This document shows positions 1 to 7,021 of a DNA stretch of 64,000 nucleotides, piece after piece. The notes beneath the pieces are model-generated. The model had not been told where the DNA came from. It was given only the letters and a program-made list of their open reading frames with translations, and searched no databases. The translations under genes were made by a program, and so were the position numbers. Source of the stretch: H2-BAC3 sp045863035 (GTDB taxonomy: Bacteria > Bacteroidota > Ignavibacteria > Ignavibacteriales > Ignavibacteriaceae); contig BTUV01000003.1 of NCBI GenBank assembly GCA_045863035.1, positions 62,001 to 126,000 of the forward strand, given 5' to 3'. How positions within the stretch are numbered: position 1 is the stretch's first letter; every line of letters begins with the position of its first letter.

Positions 1-202
1 TGATAAATTCCCCCTCTAAGCAGTGTACAATATGACCTTTCTGACACCAGTGGTCTGCCTGATAGCCGCGGGAATATTCCACAATCCGTATCCTCAGCCC
101 TTCAAGTTGCATTGTCTGCCAATATGCAGATCCGGTTTCACCTTTGTGTTCAACTTTTTCAATTGATGTCCAGTCAATTGTTTGAAATGGTATAGTGCTC
201 AT
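1..202 (-). CDS. DHCW-motif cupin fold protein (3' end cut by window edge)
   Basis: An ATG at 202-200 opens a minus-strand frame that stays open for 67 codons to the window edge, so only the N-terminal part is seen. The translation contains an Asp-His-Trp-Cys stretch followed by KGHI and LEGEF, the pattern of small single-domain proteins annotated as DHCW motif cupin fold proteins. These are small beta-barrels of unknown biochemical role, presumed to bind a metal or small ligand. No clear Shine-Dalgarno site precedes the start. The gene has no visible partner in the window, because everything from 203 to 1459 is non-coding. The family assignment rests on my recognition of the motif; a full-length comparison needs the neighbouring sequence. 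Confidence 0.75.
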   Translation of the reverse strand, partial: MSTIPFQTIDWTSIEKVEHKGETGSAYWQTMQLEGLRIRIVEYSRGYQADHWCQKGHIVHCLEGEFI

Positions 203-556
203 GGGATTTTCTTTGATTTCTTTCTATCCTCAGCGGACTGCTTCAACAAATTAATGCTGTCCGCCGGTGCAGTAGCGGGTTTTGATGCACAAAACTCGGA
301 TACGTGACCAAAGTTGCCAAAGTTGATTAAATGCATAATATTTCAATTAACCGCTAAACCGCCATTTTTTGGCGGGTCAATATATTCTACTTTTGTTACG
401 GATTTGTTCATTTCTTGATCTTTATCAAATAACCGTCAAATAAAAACTGACTGCCGATCATATAACCATCACATAATAAACCATTGATTATCAAGGAGTT
501 ACGATATCGATTGACTCCAGCAGCCACATAAGAAATTCGAATTTGTCAAATTACCA

Positions 557-757
557 TCAAATAAGACTTTATGCCCAAAATGGGATGTAGCTGGCGTATT
601 CTGCGTGATTATATTGAGCATCCTATTGAGCATTTATTGATTTTCTTGCAGGTTTTGCTCAATAGATAATCAATGAGTTGAGGGGTCTTGAAAACCCCGC
701 AATCAAACAACTATCAAATAAAACTTTAAGCCCAAAAGGGGATGTAGCTTGCATATT
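557..757. repeat. Pair of imperfect 44-base direct repeats
   Basis: Positions 557-600 and 714-757 align over 44 bases with about five differences. Both start TCAAATAA and contain a GCCC...GGG(G) core followed by GATGTAGCT. The core of the first copy is a small inverted repeat (GCCCAAAATGGG). Similar shorter words occur near 433. This may be a decayed dispersed repeat; no coding content was seen. Confidence 0.6.
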
Positions 758-1077
758 TTTTTTAATCTCCTTTCAGAATCATCTTCTAGAATTACTTTGT
801 CTTCAAGGCATCCAGAATAATTCGGGTAGCAATAGCAGCATTTTGGTTTTTAAAATTATCAAACTTCCGGTCAAAACCAAAACTGCTAAAATTTCACTTC
901 GACAACGCTTAAAATGACTGCTTTTTCGTAATTCGATTTTAATTTTCTCTGAGCGAGTTTAAAAACCGGACATTCTTAATAATTGGGTGAATTTAAGTTT
1001 ACAGAAGTTTATCAGGTAGAGATCCACTCACAAGATGAAATCAGAAATTGCCCTCATACTCCTTGCCATCGGCGGCA

Positions 1078-1100
1078 GTTGTAAAGTAATTCTTTACAAC
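1078..1100. other. Perfect 9-bp inverted repeat
   Basis: GTTGTAAAG at 1078-1086 and CTTTACAAC at 1092-1100 form a perfect stem with a five-base loop, followed by TGAATTTTC. It could be an old terminator or a protein-binding site; no adjacent gene explains it. Confidence 0.5.
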
Positions 1101-1203
1101 TGAATTTTCTTCTAACCCCTTACCCTTCAAGAGGTTGTCTATTGTTCTGCTTAGAGGTGGCAAAAAGTTCCGCCAGTTGGTTTTGGTTCGCTTGTATCAT
1201 CCG

Positions 1204-1301
1204 TTTAATCCGCGATCAATAATCCGTGCAATCAGCGTAATCCCTTTAATCCGCGATCAATCATCCGTGAAATCAGCGTAATCCGTTTAATCCGCGATCA
1301 T
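1204..1301. repeat. 41-bp tandem repeat (about 2.4 copies)
   Basis: The word TTTAATCCGCGATCA begins at 1204, 1245 and 1286, a period of exactly 41, with intervening AATCAGCGTAATCC. The last copy runs into the duplicated scaffold end (1271-1325). It lies just beyond the 3' end of the LytTR regulator gene. The repeat probably caused the assembly to break here. Confidence 0.8.
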
Positions 1302-1325
1302 ATATTACAGACTCAGCATCTCTTT

Positions 1326-1425
1326 NNNNNNNNNNNNNNNNNNNNNNNNNNNNNNNNNNNNNNNNNNNNNNNNNNNNNNNNNNNNNNNNNNNNNNNNNNN
1401 NNNNNNNNNNNNNNNNNNNNNNNNN
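1326..1425. other. 100-N scaffold gap, probably artificial
   Basis: The gap is exactly 100 N. The 55 bases to its left (1271-1325) are identical to the 55 bases to its right (1426-1480). That is the signature of two contig ends that overlap by one k-mer and were scaffolded instead of merged. The left duplicate contains the last codons of the LytTR regulator gene, so the true sequence is probably shorter by 155 bases and has no gap. Confidence 0.85.
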
Positions 1426-1459
1426 AATCAGCGTAATCCGTTTAATCCGCGATCATATA

Positions 1460-2176
1460 TTACAGACTCAGCATCTCTTTAAAGCGGATGGACTGACGGC
1501 GGGAGACTTCAACTTTCTGGCCGCCTTTCAGCTTCACCAGAAGGCCGCCGTTAAGCCAGGGTTCGATATTCTCAACCCATTTCAGATTAAGAATGTGCTT
1601 TCTGTTCGCGCGGAAAAATGTTCTCTGGTCAAGGCGCTCATCAAGATAATTAAGTGTACGCAAAATGAGGGGTTTGTTTTCGTGGAAGTATATACGGACG
1701 TAGTTTCCTTCCGATTCAAAGAGGCGCACATCTTCCAGTTTCACGAACCAGCATTTTTCACCGTCCTTCACAAACACCTGATCCTCAGCTTTCAGGGTAC
1801 CTGCGGGCAGCGGGGTTTCCTCAGCAGCGCTTCTTCTGAGCACACGCTTTACCGCATCCTCAAGGCGCTTGGGGTCAATCGGTTTCAGCAGATAGTCAAG
1901 TGCATTATATTCAAATGCTTTCAGCGCGTATTCATCATAAGCTGTGGTAAAGATAACATGGGGAACGTTATCCATCTCCTCAAGCATTTCGAATCCGGTT
2001 TTGCCGGGCATCTGTATATCAAGGAACACAATTTCCGGCTGAAGCTGATTGATCTTTTCAATCGCGTCATCAGCATTCACTGCCTCTCCCGCGATTTCAA
2101 TATCCTTATGCTCAGCCAGAAGGCGGGCTAATTCTGTTCTTGCCAGACGTTCATCGTCAACGATCAGTGCTTTCAT
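1460..2176 (-). CDS. LytTR-family response regulator
   Basis: This 238-residue protein is a two-component output regulator. Residues 1-120 are a receiver domain with the acidic pair at D7-D8, the phospho-acceptor Asp at about residue 53 (FLDIQMPG), a conserved Thr in FTTAYD and a Lys in LLKPID. Residues 135-238 are a LytTR DNA-binding domain (FESEGNYVRIYF, FRANRKHILNL, VEVSRRQ). Its start overlaps the end of the histidine kinase gene by four bases, so the two are translated together and form a cognate pair. LytTR regulators usually bind paired direct repeats upstream of target genes; none was identified here. The C-terminal codons are duplicated across the adjacent N gap, which is an assembly matter and does not alter this copy. 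Confidence 0.95.
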   Translation of the reverse strand: MKALIVDDERLARTELARLLAEHKDIEIAGEAVNADDAIEKINQLQPEIVFLDIQMPGKTGFEMLEEMDNVPHVIFTTAYDEYALKAFEYNALDYLLKPIDPKRLEDAVKRVLRRSAAEETPLPAGTLKAEDQVFVKDGEKCWFVKLEDVRLFESEGNYVRIYFHENKPLILRTLNYLDERLDQRTFFRANRKHILNLKWVENIEPWLNGGLLVKLKGGQKVEVSRRQSIRFKEMLSL

Positions 2177-3231
2177 ATCAGTTCTCCTGTTGGAATTTTA
2201 ATTTCTGCTTTCACTTTATCCCCCTCCTGCATCAGTTCAAAACCTGCCCCGCCTGAATAAAGCAGATGCAGGCGCTGCTTAGTGTTTGCTATGCCGAAGC
2301 CGCGCGAGGTCATCAGTTCCTCCCTGCTCAGCGTTCCGGTGTTATATATATCAATGGCCAGGAACGATGGTATCTTCATCGTCCTGATGATAATCTCTCC
2401 CCCTTCCGGCCTGCGTGCAATGCCGTGTTTGATGGCGTTTTCAACCAGGGTCTGCACCATCATCGGCGGTATTTCAATGCTTCTGGTGAGGGGATCTATC
2501 TCCATGGTATATCTCAGCCGTTCCTCATAGCGTACCAGTTCAAGCGCAAGATAATCCTCAACAGTTTTCATTTCATCTTCAAGCGGCACAGTTTCACTCC
2601 GTTCAATGCGCAGTGAGTAGCGGAAGATATTGGAAAGCTGTGTGATCGCTTTTTTCGCGCGCTCCGGATTTTCCTCAATCAGTGAGCGGATGCTGTTCAT
2701 CGCGTTAAACATAAAATGGGGGTTAAGCTGCGACTTTAATGTTTTCAATTCAAAATCTTTAACTGCCGCTTCCCACACTAATCGTTCAATCTCTGAATTT
2801 TTATAATTGACAAAATAATGAAATGCAAAATAAGCAGCAGACCAGAGCAAAATAATTATGCTTATGTTAAAAAAGTTGCCCATCACCACCGTCAGGTTCA
2901 CTTTTTCAAGATCGTATATACCGCCGAACTCGATGACCATAAAGATCAGAGTGGTTATCACCGCCCCGGTGAGTAAAATTGCAGGCAGCAGCCGGACAAC
3001 CAGGTTTTTCCAGGAAAGATCGATCCACCGGTATTTCTGTATATAAAACCTGAGTACATGCGTTGCAGCCAGCCCGGTCACGGACATATAAAGAAGTAAA
3101 ATCAGATTGCGCCAGAGAAACCCCTCATAACTGGTCATAAGAAGGAAGTTAATCAGAAAATACAAACCCCACCCGCCCGCCTGGCAGGCCCAATACGCCT
3201 TATCCCGGTTATTGAGGATATCAAACTTCAT
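2173..3231 (-). CDS. LytS/YehU-type sensor histidine kinase
   Basis: The 352-residue protein has four predicted membrane segments in residues 15-140, then a short coiled linker, then a His_kinase/HATPase_c region. The phospho-accepting His is in LNPHFMFN, at about residue 172. The N box is LVENAIKHG and the G box includes GFGIANTKQRL. There is no separate periplasmic sensor domain, so the signal is probably sensed in or at the membrane. It is the first gene of a two-gene operon with the overlapping LytTR regulator. Such pairs are common in Bacteroidota; the ligand is not predictable from sequence. Confidence 0.94.
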   Translation of the reverse strand: MKFDILNNRDKAYWACQAGGWGLYFLINFLLMTSYEGFLWRNLILLLYMSVTGLAATHVLRFYIQKYRWIDLSWKNLVVRLLPAILLTGAVITTLIFMVIEFGGIYDLEKVNLTVVMGNFFNISIIILLWSAAYFAFHYFVNYKNSEIERLVWEAAVKDFELKTLKSQLNPHFMFNAMNSIRSLIEENPERAKKAITQLSNIFRYSLRIERSETVPLEDEMKTVEDYLALELVRYEERLRYTMEIDPLTRSIEIPPMMVQTLVENAIKHGIARRPEGGEIIIRTMKIPSFLAIDIYNTGTLSREELMTSRGFGIANTKQRLHLLYSGGAGFELMQEGDKVKAEIKIPTGELI

Positions 3232-3527
3232 TTTATTGATTTTTCCGGTTTGGCTTTCAACTGCTGTGCGTATTGCTGTATTAATGCTTTTAACTTCTGA
3301 AATATAATAAATAAGAAAACCTGAACAAGTACCCGGAAAATTATTAGTTGCGGTGGTGAGTTCGCCCCCATAAGGTTTTTGTGGTCTTTTTTTATGATGA
3401 GCGGTAATTTTATGAGGATGAGTAATTTTTTGAAGTCTGCGGGGAAAATGGGGGCACTTGGGACGATGAGTACAAGGATAATAGTGTGATGTTTTTGACG
3501 GAGGAGATTATCAATTTTAGTGGATTT
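3232..3527. other. Intergenic spacer upstream of hipBST and lytS-like gene
   Basis: The region separates the divergent kinase and hipBST genes. A 116-codon minus-strand frame covers it but has biased composition and no recognisable domain, so it is not called. It contains one copy (3455-3468) of a 14-base word, CACTTGGGACGATG, that recurs downstream of hipT. Confidence 0.5.
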
Positions 3528-3667
3528 TACACCTTTAAGGGTATAATTTACTCGATATCGCCTGTTTTTATACCTCATAAGGTATATTTTTTACATGGTT
3601 TTGGTTTTTATACCCTATATGGTATATTTCATAACTAATTAAATAGTTTTACACCCGTTTAGGTATA
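3528..3667 (+). promoter_or_regulatory. Four phased HipB-type operators
   Basis: Four copies of the palindrome TAYACC-N6-GGTATA lie at 3528-3545, 3569-3586, 3609-3626 and 3650-3667. Start-to-start spacings are 41, 40 and 41 bases, close to four helical turns, so all four sites face the same side of the DNA. The last ends two bases before the hipB start codon. HipB of Escherichia coli K-12 also binds several palindromic operators upstream of its own operon, so these are inferred to be autorepression sites for the HTH protein encoded immediately downstream. Confidence 0.88.
3600..3630 (+). promoter_or_regulatory. Candidate Bacteroidota-type promoter of hipBST
   Basis: TTTG at 3600-3603 is followed after 19 bases by TATATTTC at 3623-3630. 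This matches the Bacteroidota consensus TTTG-N17-23-TAnnTTTG except for the last base. The -7 element overlaps the third operator, so repressor binding there would block transcription. The transcript would begin near 3637, about 33 bases before hipB. Confidence 0.5.
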
Positions 3668-3669
3668 AA

Positions 3670-3879
3670 ATGGAACTTCGTGAATTTGTAAAAGCCAAGC
3701 GAAAAGCTGTAAACTTAACCCAACCAGAACTTGCCTGGAAGGCGGGGGTGGGGCTGCGGTTCTTGCGGGAGCTTGAACAGGGGAAAGAAACCCTGCGATT
3801 GGATAAGGTAAATAAAGTTCTGGCTCTGTTCGGGCATAAGCTCGGACCCGTTAAACATACTTTCACACTTAAGGACTGA
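3670..3879 (+). CDS. hipB: HipB-type HTH antitoxin/repressor
   Basis: The 69-residue protein is a compact XRE-family helix-turn-helix domain (LTQPELAWKAGVGLRFLRELEQGK) with a short C-terminal beta strand that could mediate dimerisation. It is the first gene of a three-gene cassette; hipS starts two bases after its stop, behind an AAGGA ribosome binding site. In HipBST systems HipB is the DNA-binding member that represses the operon, while neutralisation of the toxin is done mainly by HipS. Four matching palindromes precede the gene. The start at 3670 is the only ATG compatible with a full HTH domain. Confidence 0.88.
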   Translation: MELREFVKAKRKAVNLTQPELAWKAGVGLRFLRELEQGKETLRLDKVNKVLALFGHKLGPVKHTFTLKD

Positions 3880-3881
3880 GA

Positions 3882-4220
3882 ATGATTATGCGCGGCGCAC
3901 TGGTTTATTACAACGAAAGAAAAGCCGGAAGGATTTTTCAGGATGAAGACGGATATCACTTTCAGTATTTCCCTGAATATCTGTCCGATAAAAATTCTGA
4001 CCCCGTCAGTCTTACATTACCGCTACAGGCGGGTACATTTCACAGCGACCGGCTCTTTCCGTTTTTTGACGGACTGATACCTGAGGGGTGGCTGCTTGAG
4101 ATTGCAGAAAAAAACTGGAAACTGAATCCAAGGGACAGAATGGGGCTGCTTCTTGTCTGCTGCCGAGACTGCATCGGGGCGGTAAGCATCATACCGGAAG
4201 AGAAGGGAGCCGGATTATGA
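3882..4220 (+). CDS. hipS: HipS-type antitoxin (HipA N-subdomain-1 homologue)
   Basis: The 112-residue protein matches only the N-terminal subdomain of HipA (couple_hipA), ending where the kinase core would begin. It shows LVYYNERKAGRI, FHSDRLFPFFDGLIPEGWLLE and a Trp at position 70 in the EGW motif; from memory, an equivalent Trp is important for toxin neutralisation in the E. coli O127 HipS. An AAGGA site lies seven bases before the ATG at 3882; an ATG two codons later is an alternative. Its stop overlaps the hipT start (ATGA at 4217-4220), so the two are translationally coupled. The separate short ORF is the defining trait of HipBST, as opposed to HipBA. Confidence 0.87.
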   Translation: MIMRGALVYYNERKAGRIFQDEDGYHFQYFPEYLSDKNSDPVSLTLPLQAGTFHSDRLFPFFDGLIPEGWLLEIAEKNWKLNPRDRMGLLLVCCRDCIGAVSIIPEEKGAGL

Positions 4221-5164
4221 GCAGAAATTGTCTTGCCTGTTATCAGCCGGTGCTTATCGAGGATGGCGAGTTTCATCAGGAGTGTTCAAAAAAAGTATTT
4301 CTCCAGCATGAAGCACCCGTTCTTACCTATACTGAAAAAGAACTTGCGGAATTGGGGATTCAGGTTATCCGTTCGAGTATATCTGTAACGGGAGTTCAGC
4401 CAAAACTTTCACTGGATATTGCGAATGAAAGAAAAAACCAGCCGTCAAAAAGATTCACTATAGTCGGGCTATGGGGGCAGTATATACTGAAGCCGCCAAC
4501 TCCGCGTTATCCGCAGCTCCCTGAAACAGAGGATCTTACCATGCATCTTGCAGAGATTGCAGGGATGCCTGTTGTACCGCATAGTCTCATCCGGCTTGCC
4601 TCAGGTTCCCTTGCATATATAACCCGAAGAATAGACCGGATTAAAGGGACTAAACTTCACATGGAGGATATGTGCCAGATTACCGGAAAACTCACTGAAG
4701 AAAAATATCATGGCAGCTACGAACAGGTTGCCAAAGCAATTCTGCAATACTCATCATTCCCTCTTCTTGATGCTATTGCGCTCTGTGAGGTTTTGCTTTT
4801 CTCATTTATAACCGGTAATGCCGATATGCACCTGAAAAATTTTTCTCTCATAAAAACCCGACCGGATGAATACCGCCTTGCCCCGGCTTATGATCTGGTT
4901 TCAACCACACTGGTTAATCCCGCAGACAAAGAGGAGCTTGCCCTCACACTCAATGGCAGAAAAAACAAGATAACGAAAGAAGATTTTATCCGGTTCTTTG
5001 AGAGGTTAGCGCTTGAACCTCAGCAACAGGAACGGCTTTTTTCACAGATGCAAAAATCAGCGGATGGGTGGGTTGCTTTCATAAGGCAAAGTTTTCTCAC
5101 CGGAGAATTTCAGGAATCATTTATCGCAATCATCAGAGAAAGGATGAGACGGCTCAGCTTATAA
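4217..5164 (+). CDS. hipT: HipT-type serine/threonine kinase toxin
   Basis: The 315-residue protein is the kinase core of a HipA-like toxin without the N-subdomain-1, which is encoded by the preceding gene. Residues 5-23 hold a CxxC...HxxxC pattern of the kind often seen at HipT N-termini. The Gly-rich loop (RSSISVTGVQPKLSL) carries Ser54 and Ser56 in an S-I-S arrangement, the positions equivalent to the autophosphorylated serines of E. coli HipT. ATP-binding Lys92 (YILKPP), catalytic Asp203 (GNADMHLKN) and metal-binding Asp226 (APAYDLVS) are all present, so the kinase should be active. HipT of E. coli phosphorylates tryptophanyl-tRNA synthetase; the target here is not known. The frame is intact. 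Confidence 0.88.
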   Translation: MSRNCLACYQPVLIEDGEFHQECSKKVFLQHEAPVLTYTEKELAELGIQVIRSSISVTGVQPKLSLDIANERKNQPSKRFTIVGLWGQYILKPPTPRYPQLPETEDLTMHLAEIAGMPVVPHSLIRLASGSLAYITRRIDRIKGTKLHMEDMCQITGKLTEEKYHGSYEQVAKAILQYSSFPLLDAIALCEVLLFSFITGNADMHLKNFSLIKTRPDEYRLAPAYDLVSTTLVNPADKEELALTLNGRKNKITKEDFIRFFERLALEPQQQERLFSQMQKSADGWVAFIRQSFLTGEFQESFIAIIRERMRRLSL

Positions 5165-5165
5165 T

Positions 5166-5190
5166 AATGAAGAATGAAAAATGAAAAATT
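5166..5190. repeat. Heptanucleotide tandem repeat (AATGAAG/AATGAAA)
   Basis: Directly after the hipT stop codon, AATGAAG, AATGAAA and AATGAAA follow in tandem, then AATT. It belongs to the same class of seven-base repeats found at several intergenic loci in this window. Confidence 0.7.
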
Positions 5191-5280
5191 TGATTTCAGA
5201 GAAAGTGATAGAGCTATTCAACTAAACCGGGGACAATATTGACACTTGGGACGATGGGCTGCAGAACAGCTCGGCATTTC

Positions 5281-5391
5281 ATTTTCCATTATCCCTTATC
5301 AATTTTCCATTACCCCCTGTCAATTCTCAACCCGCCGGCTTAAACCGGGGAAAACCGGCTGTACATTGTTAATTGTTCATTGTAGATTGAA
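5281..5391. repeat. Two heptanucleotide repeat tracts in the hipT-GT2 spacer
   Basis: Seven seven-base units (ATTTTCC, ATTATCC, CTTATCA, ATTTTCC, ATTACCC, CCTGTCA, ATTCTCA) fill 5281-5329. A second tract, CATTGTT, AATTGTT, CATTGTA, GATTGAA, lies at 5364-5391. The rest of the 5165-5478 spacer has no gene; it carries the second copy of CACTTGGGACGATG at 5243-5256. Confidence 0.7.
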
Positions 5392-5478
5392 TTCCCCTAA
5401 CTCCTTTATTTACATTGATTTTCCCCCCCTTTTGCCGTAATTTGCCAAACTATTTATATTATTTAGGAATATTGTAAT

Positions 5479-7014
5479 TTGAGCGAAAACAACGACCCCG
5501 TCCAGGAAAAAAGCCAGGGAAACACCCCGGCTGACGGGAATCAGCAGCGGAATGAAACTCCATCCGCACCGGCAGCCAACCTGTCTGCCCCCGAACCGGA
5601 ACAGCCCCGGCCGCAACAGCGCCGAGATGAGCCCTCAACCCATGTTGAGTATATTCCCATCCCGGTTGAAAAAAATGGCGGAGAAAATAAAGAACCGGTT
5701 AATCCTTTTTCCAATAATGAAGCTGAAAAACCGGCTCAGGAGCAGCCAAAGGATGACCCTAATTTGGGAAGAGTTGAAAGACGTCACCCCAATATGCGCC
5801 GCAAAGGTAATAACCAGGATCGGAATCAGCCCAGAAATCAGAACCGGCAGAGACCAACTCACCAGCATCAGTCGCAAAACGCCCCGGCGGAGGTGAAAGA
5901 AAAAACCGAACAGCCGGCTCAGCCACAAACCCGTCAGGAAAGACCGGACAGAAACCAGAATCAACGCCCTGAAAGGCAGCCGCGTGCTGAACGCATTGAG
6001 CGGGTGGACAGAAAAGACAGGGATGACCGTAATCAGAAATCTGACCCGGCAGGCAGGCAGAGCGAAACCCAGCAGAGAATTCCCCCCAATGAAAAAATTT
6101 CCATTGTTGTTCCTCTGTTTAACGAAGAGCAGTCTCTGCGCCCTCTTTATGGTGAAATCAGGAAAGTATTTGAAAATACCCGCCGCACCTATGAAATCGT
6201 TTTTGTTGATGATGGCAGCACTGATAAATCTCTGATGCGCATTAAAGAAATTGCCCGTATGGACAAGAGAGTGAAGTATTTATCATTCCAGAAGAATTAC
6301 GGAAAATCAGCAGCACTTCAGATGGGCTTTAAGATGGCTACCGGAAGTGTTATTATCACCATGGATGCTGATCTGCAGGATGACCCGAAAGAAATTCCGA
6401 ACCTGATCAAAAAACTTGAAGAAGGTTGGGATCTGGTTTCCGGCTGGAAGAAGAAACGTTATGACCCTCTGGTAAAACGCTTCTCATCAAAATTTTTCAA
6501 CTTTGCAACACGCATTTTCAGCGGCATAAAAATTCATGATTTTAACTGCGGACTAAAAGCATACCGCAAAGCAGCAGCGCAGAGCATTACCGTTTACGGT
6601 GAACTGCACAGATATATGCCTGTGCTGGCTCACTGGAACGGATTCAGTGTAACAGAAATTGAAGTGAAGCATCATCCGCGTATGTACGGAAAAACCAAGT
6701 TCGGCATCTCCCGTTTCTTTAAGGGATTTGTTGATCTGCTCACCGTTGTTTTTCTTACGCGGTATATAAAACGCCCGATGCATCTGTTTGGATTCCTCGG
6801 TGCCTTCACCATGCTTGCGGGACTTGCCGTGAATGGATATCTCACCTGGGAGTGGATTAACGGTCAGCCCCTCAGCAACCGCCCGATGCTGTTTCTTGGA
6901 ATGCTGTTAATCATTGTTGGCACACAGTTCTTCTCAACCGGATTACTCGGTGAGCTGATGGTGCACAACTTCCAGAACGACTCTGAGTATAAAGTTAAAG
7001 ATCAGTCAAATTAA
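5479..7014 (+). CDS. Membrane-anchored GT2 glycosyltransferase with long disordered N-terminus
   Basis: The 511-residue protein has a C-terminal GtrB/DPM1-like GT2 catalytic domain starting near residue 207 (ISIVVPLFNEE, VDDGST, DADLQDD), followed by two membrane helices. It probably transfers a sugar from a nucleotide donor to polyprenyl phosphate at the inner face of the cytoplasmic membrane. Residues 1-205 are very rich in Gln, Asn, Arg, Pro and Glu and should be disordered; family members normally lack this and are about 310-330 residues. The start is a TTG at 5479, nine bases after AGGA; no ATG is available before the Q/N-rich region. It is the first gene of a polysaccharide cluster; the methyltransferase follows after seven bases. 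Confidence 0.9.
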   Translation: MSENNDPVQEKSQGNTPADGNQQRNETPSAPAANLSAPEPEQPRPQQRRDEPSTHVEYIPIPVEKNGGENKEPVNPFSNNEAEKPAQEQPKDDPNLGRVERRHPNMRRKGNNQDRNQPRNQNRQRPTHQHQSQNAPAEVKEKTEQPAQPQTRQERPDRNQNQRPERQPRAERIERVDRKDRDDRNQKSDPAGRQSETQQRIPPNEKISIVVPLFNEEQSLRPLYGEIRKVFENTRRTYEIVFVDDGSTDKSLMRIKEIARMDKRVKYLSFQKNYGKSAALQMGFKMATGSVIITMDADLQDDPKEIPNLIKKLEEGWDLVSGWKKKRYDPLVKRFSSKFFNFATRIFSGIKIHDFNCGLKAYRKAAAQSITVYGELHRYMPVLAHWNGFSVTEIEVKHHPRMYGKTKFGISRFFKGFVDLLTVVFLTRYIKRPMHLFGFLGAFTMLAGLAVNGYLTWEWINGQPLSNRPMLFLGMLLIIVGTQFFSTGLLGELMVHNFQNDSEYKVKDQSN

Positions 7015-7021
7015 CGGCTGA

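Larger units (their letters stand above)
203..1203. other. Non-coding stretch with small dispersed repeats
   Basis: No convincing gene is seen in this 1 kb. It is AT-rich and contains two similar 44-base segments (557-600 and 714-757), several further copies of a short TCAAATAA-like word, and a small hairpin (1078-1100). The only longer frame, 79 codons at 678-917, resembles nothing I know and has no ribosome binding site. Confidence 0.6.

Noticed and set aside
678..917. 79-codon plus-strand frame as a small gene
   Set aside because: It has no ribosome binding site, an unusual composition and no recognisable domain, and it lies in repeat-bearing AT-rich DNA.
1035..1103. 22-codon frame resembling a lipoprotein signal start (MKSEIALILLAIGGSC)
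   Set aside because: It ends a few codons after the Cys and overlaps an inverted repeat, so it is more likely chance or a decayed remnant.
1595..2131. 178-codon frame antisense to the LytTR regulator
   Set aside because: It mirrors a confidently assigned gene and has no domain of its own; it is a codon-structure shadow.
3228..3578. 116-codon minus-strand frame upstream of the histidine kinase
   Set aside because: It overlaps two hipBST operators, has Ile/Lys-rich low-complexity sequence and no domain.
3670..5164. Ordinary HipBA with a frameshifted hipA
   Set aside because: hipS and hipT each have their own start with a coupled ATGA overlap, and hipT begins with its own CxxC-type N-terminal segment and S-I-S loop, so the split fits HipBST better than a frameshift.
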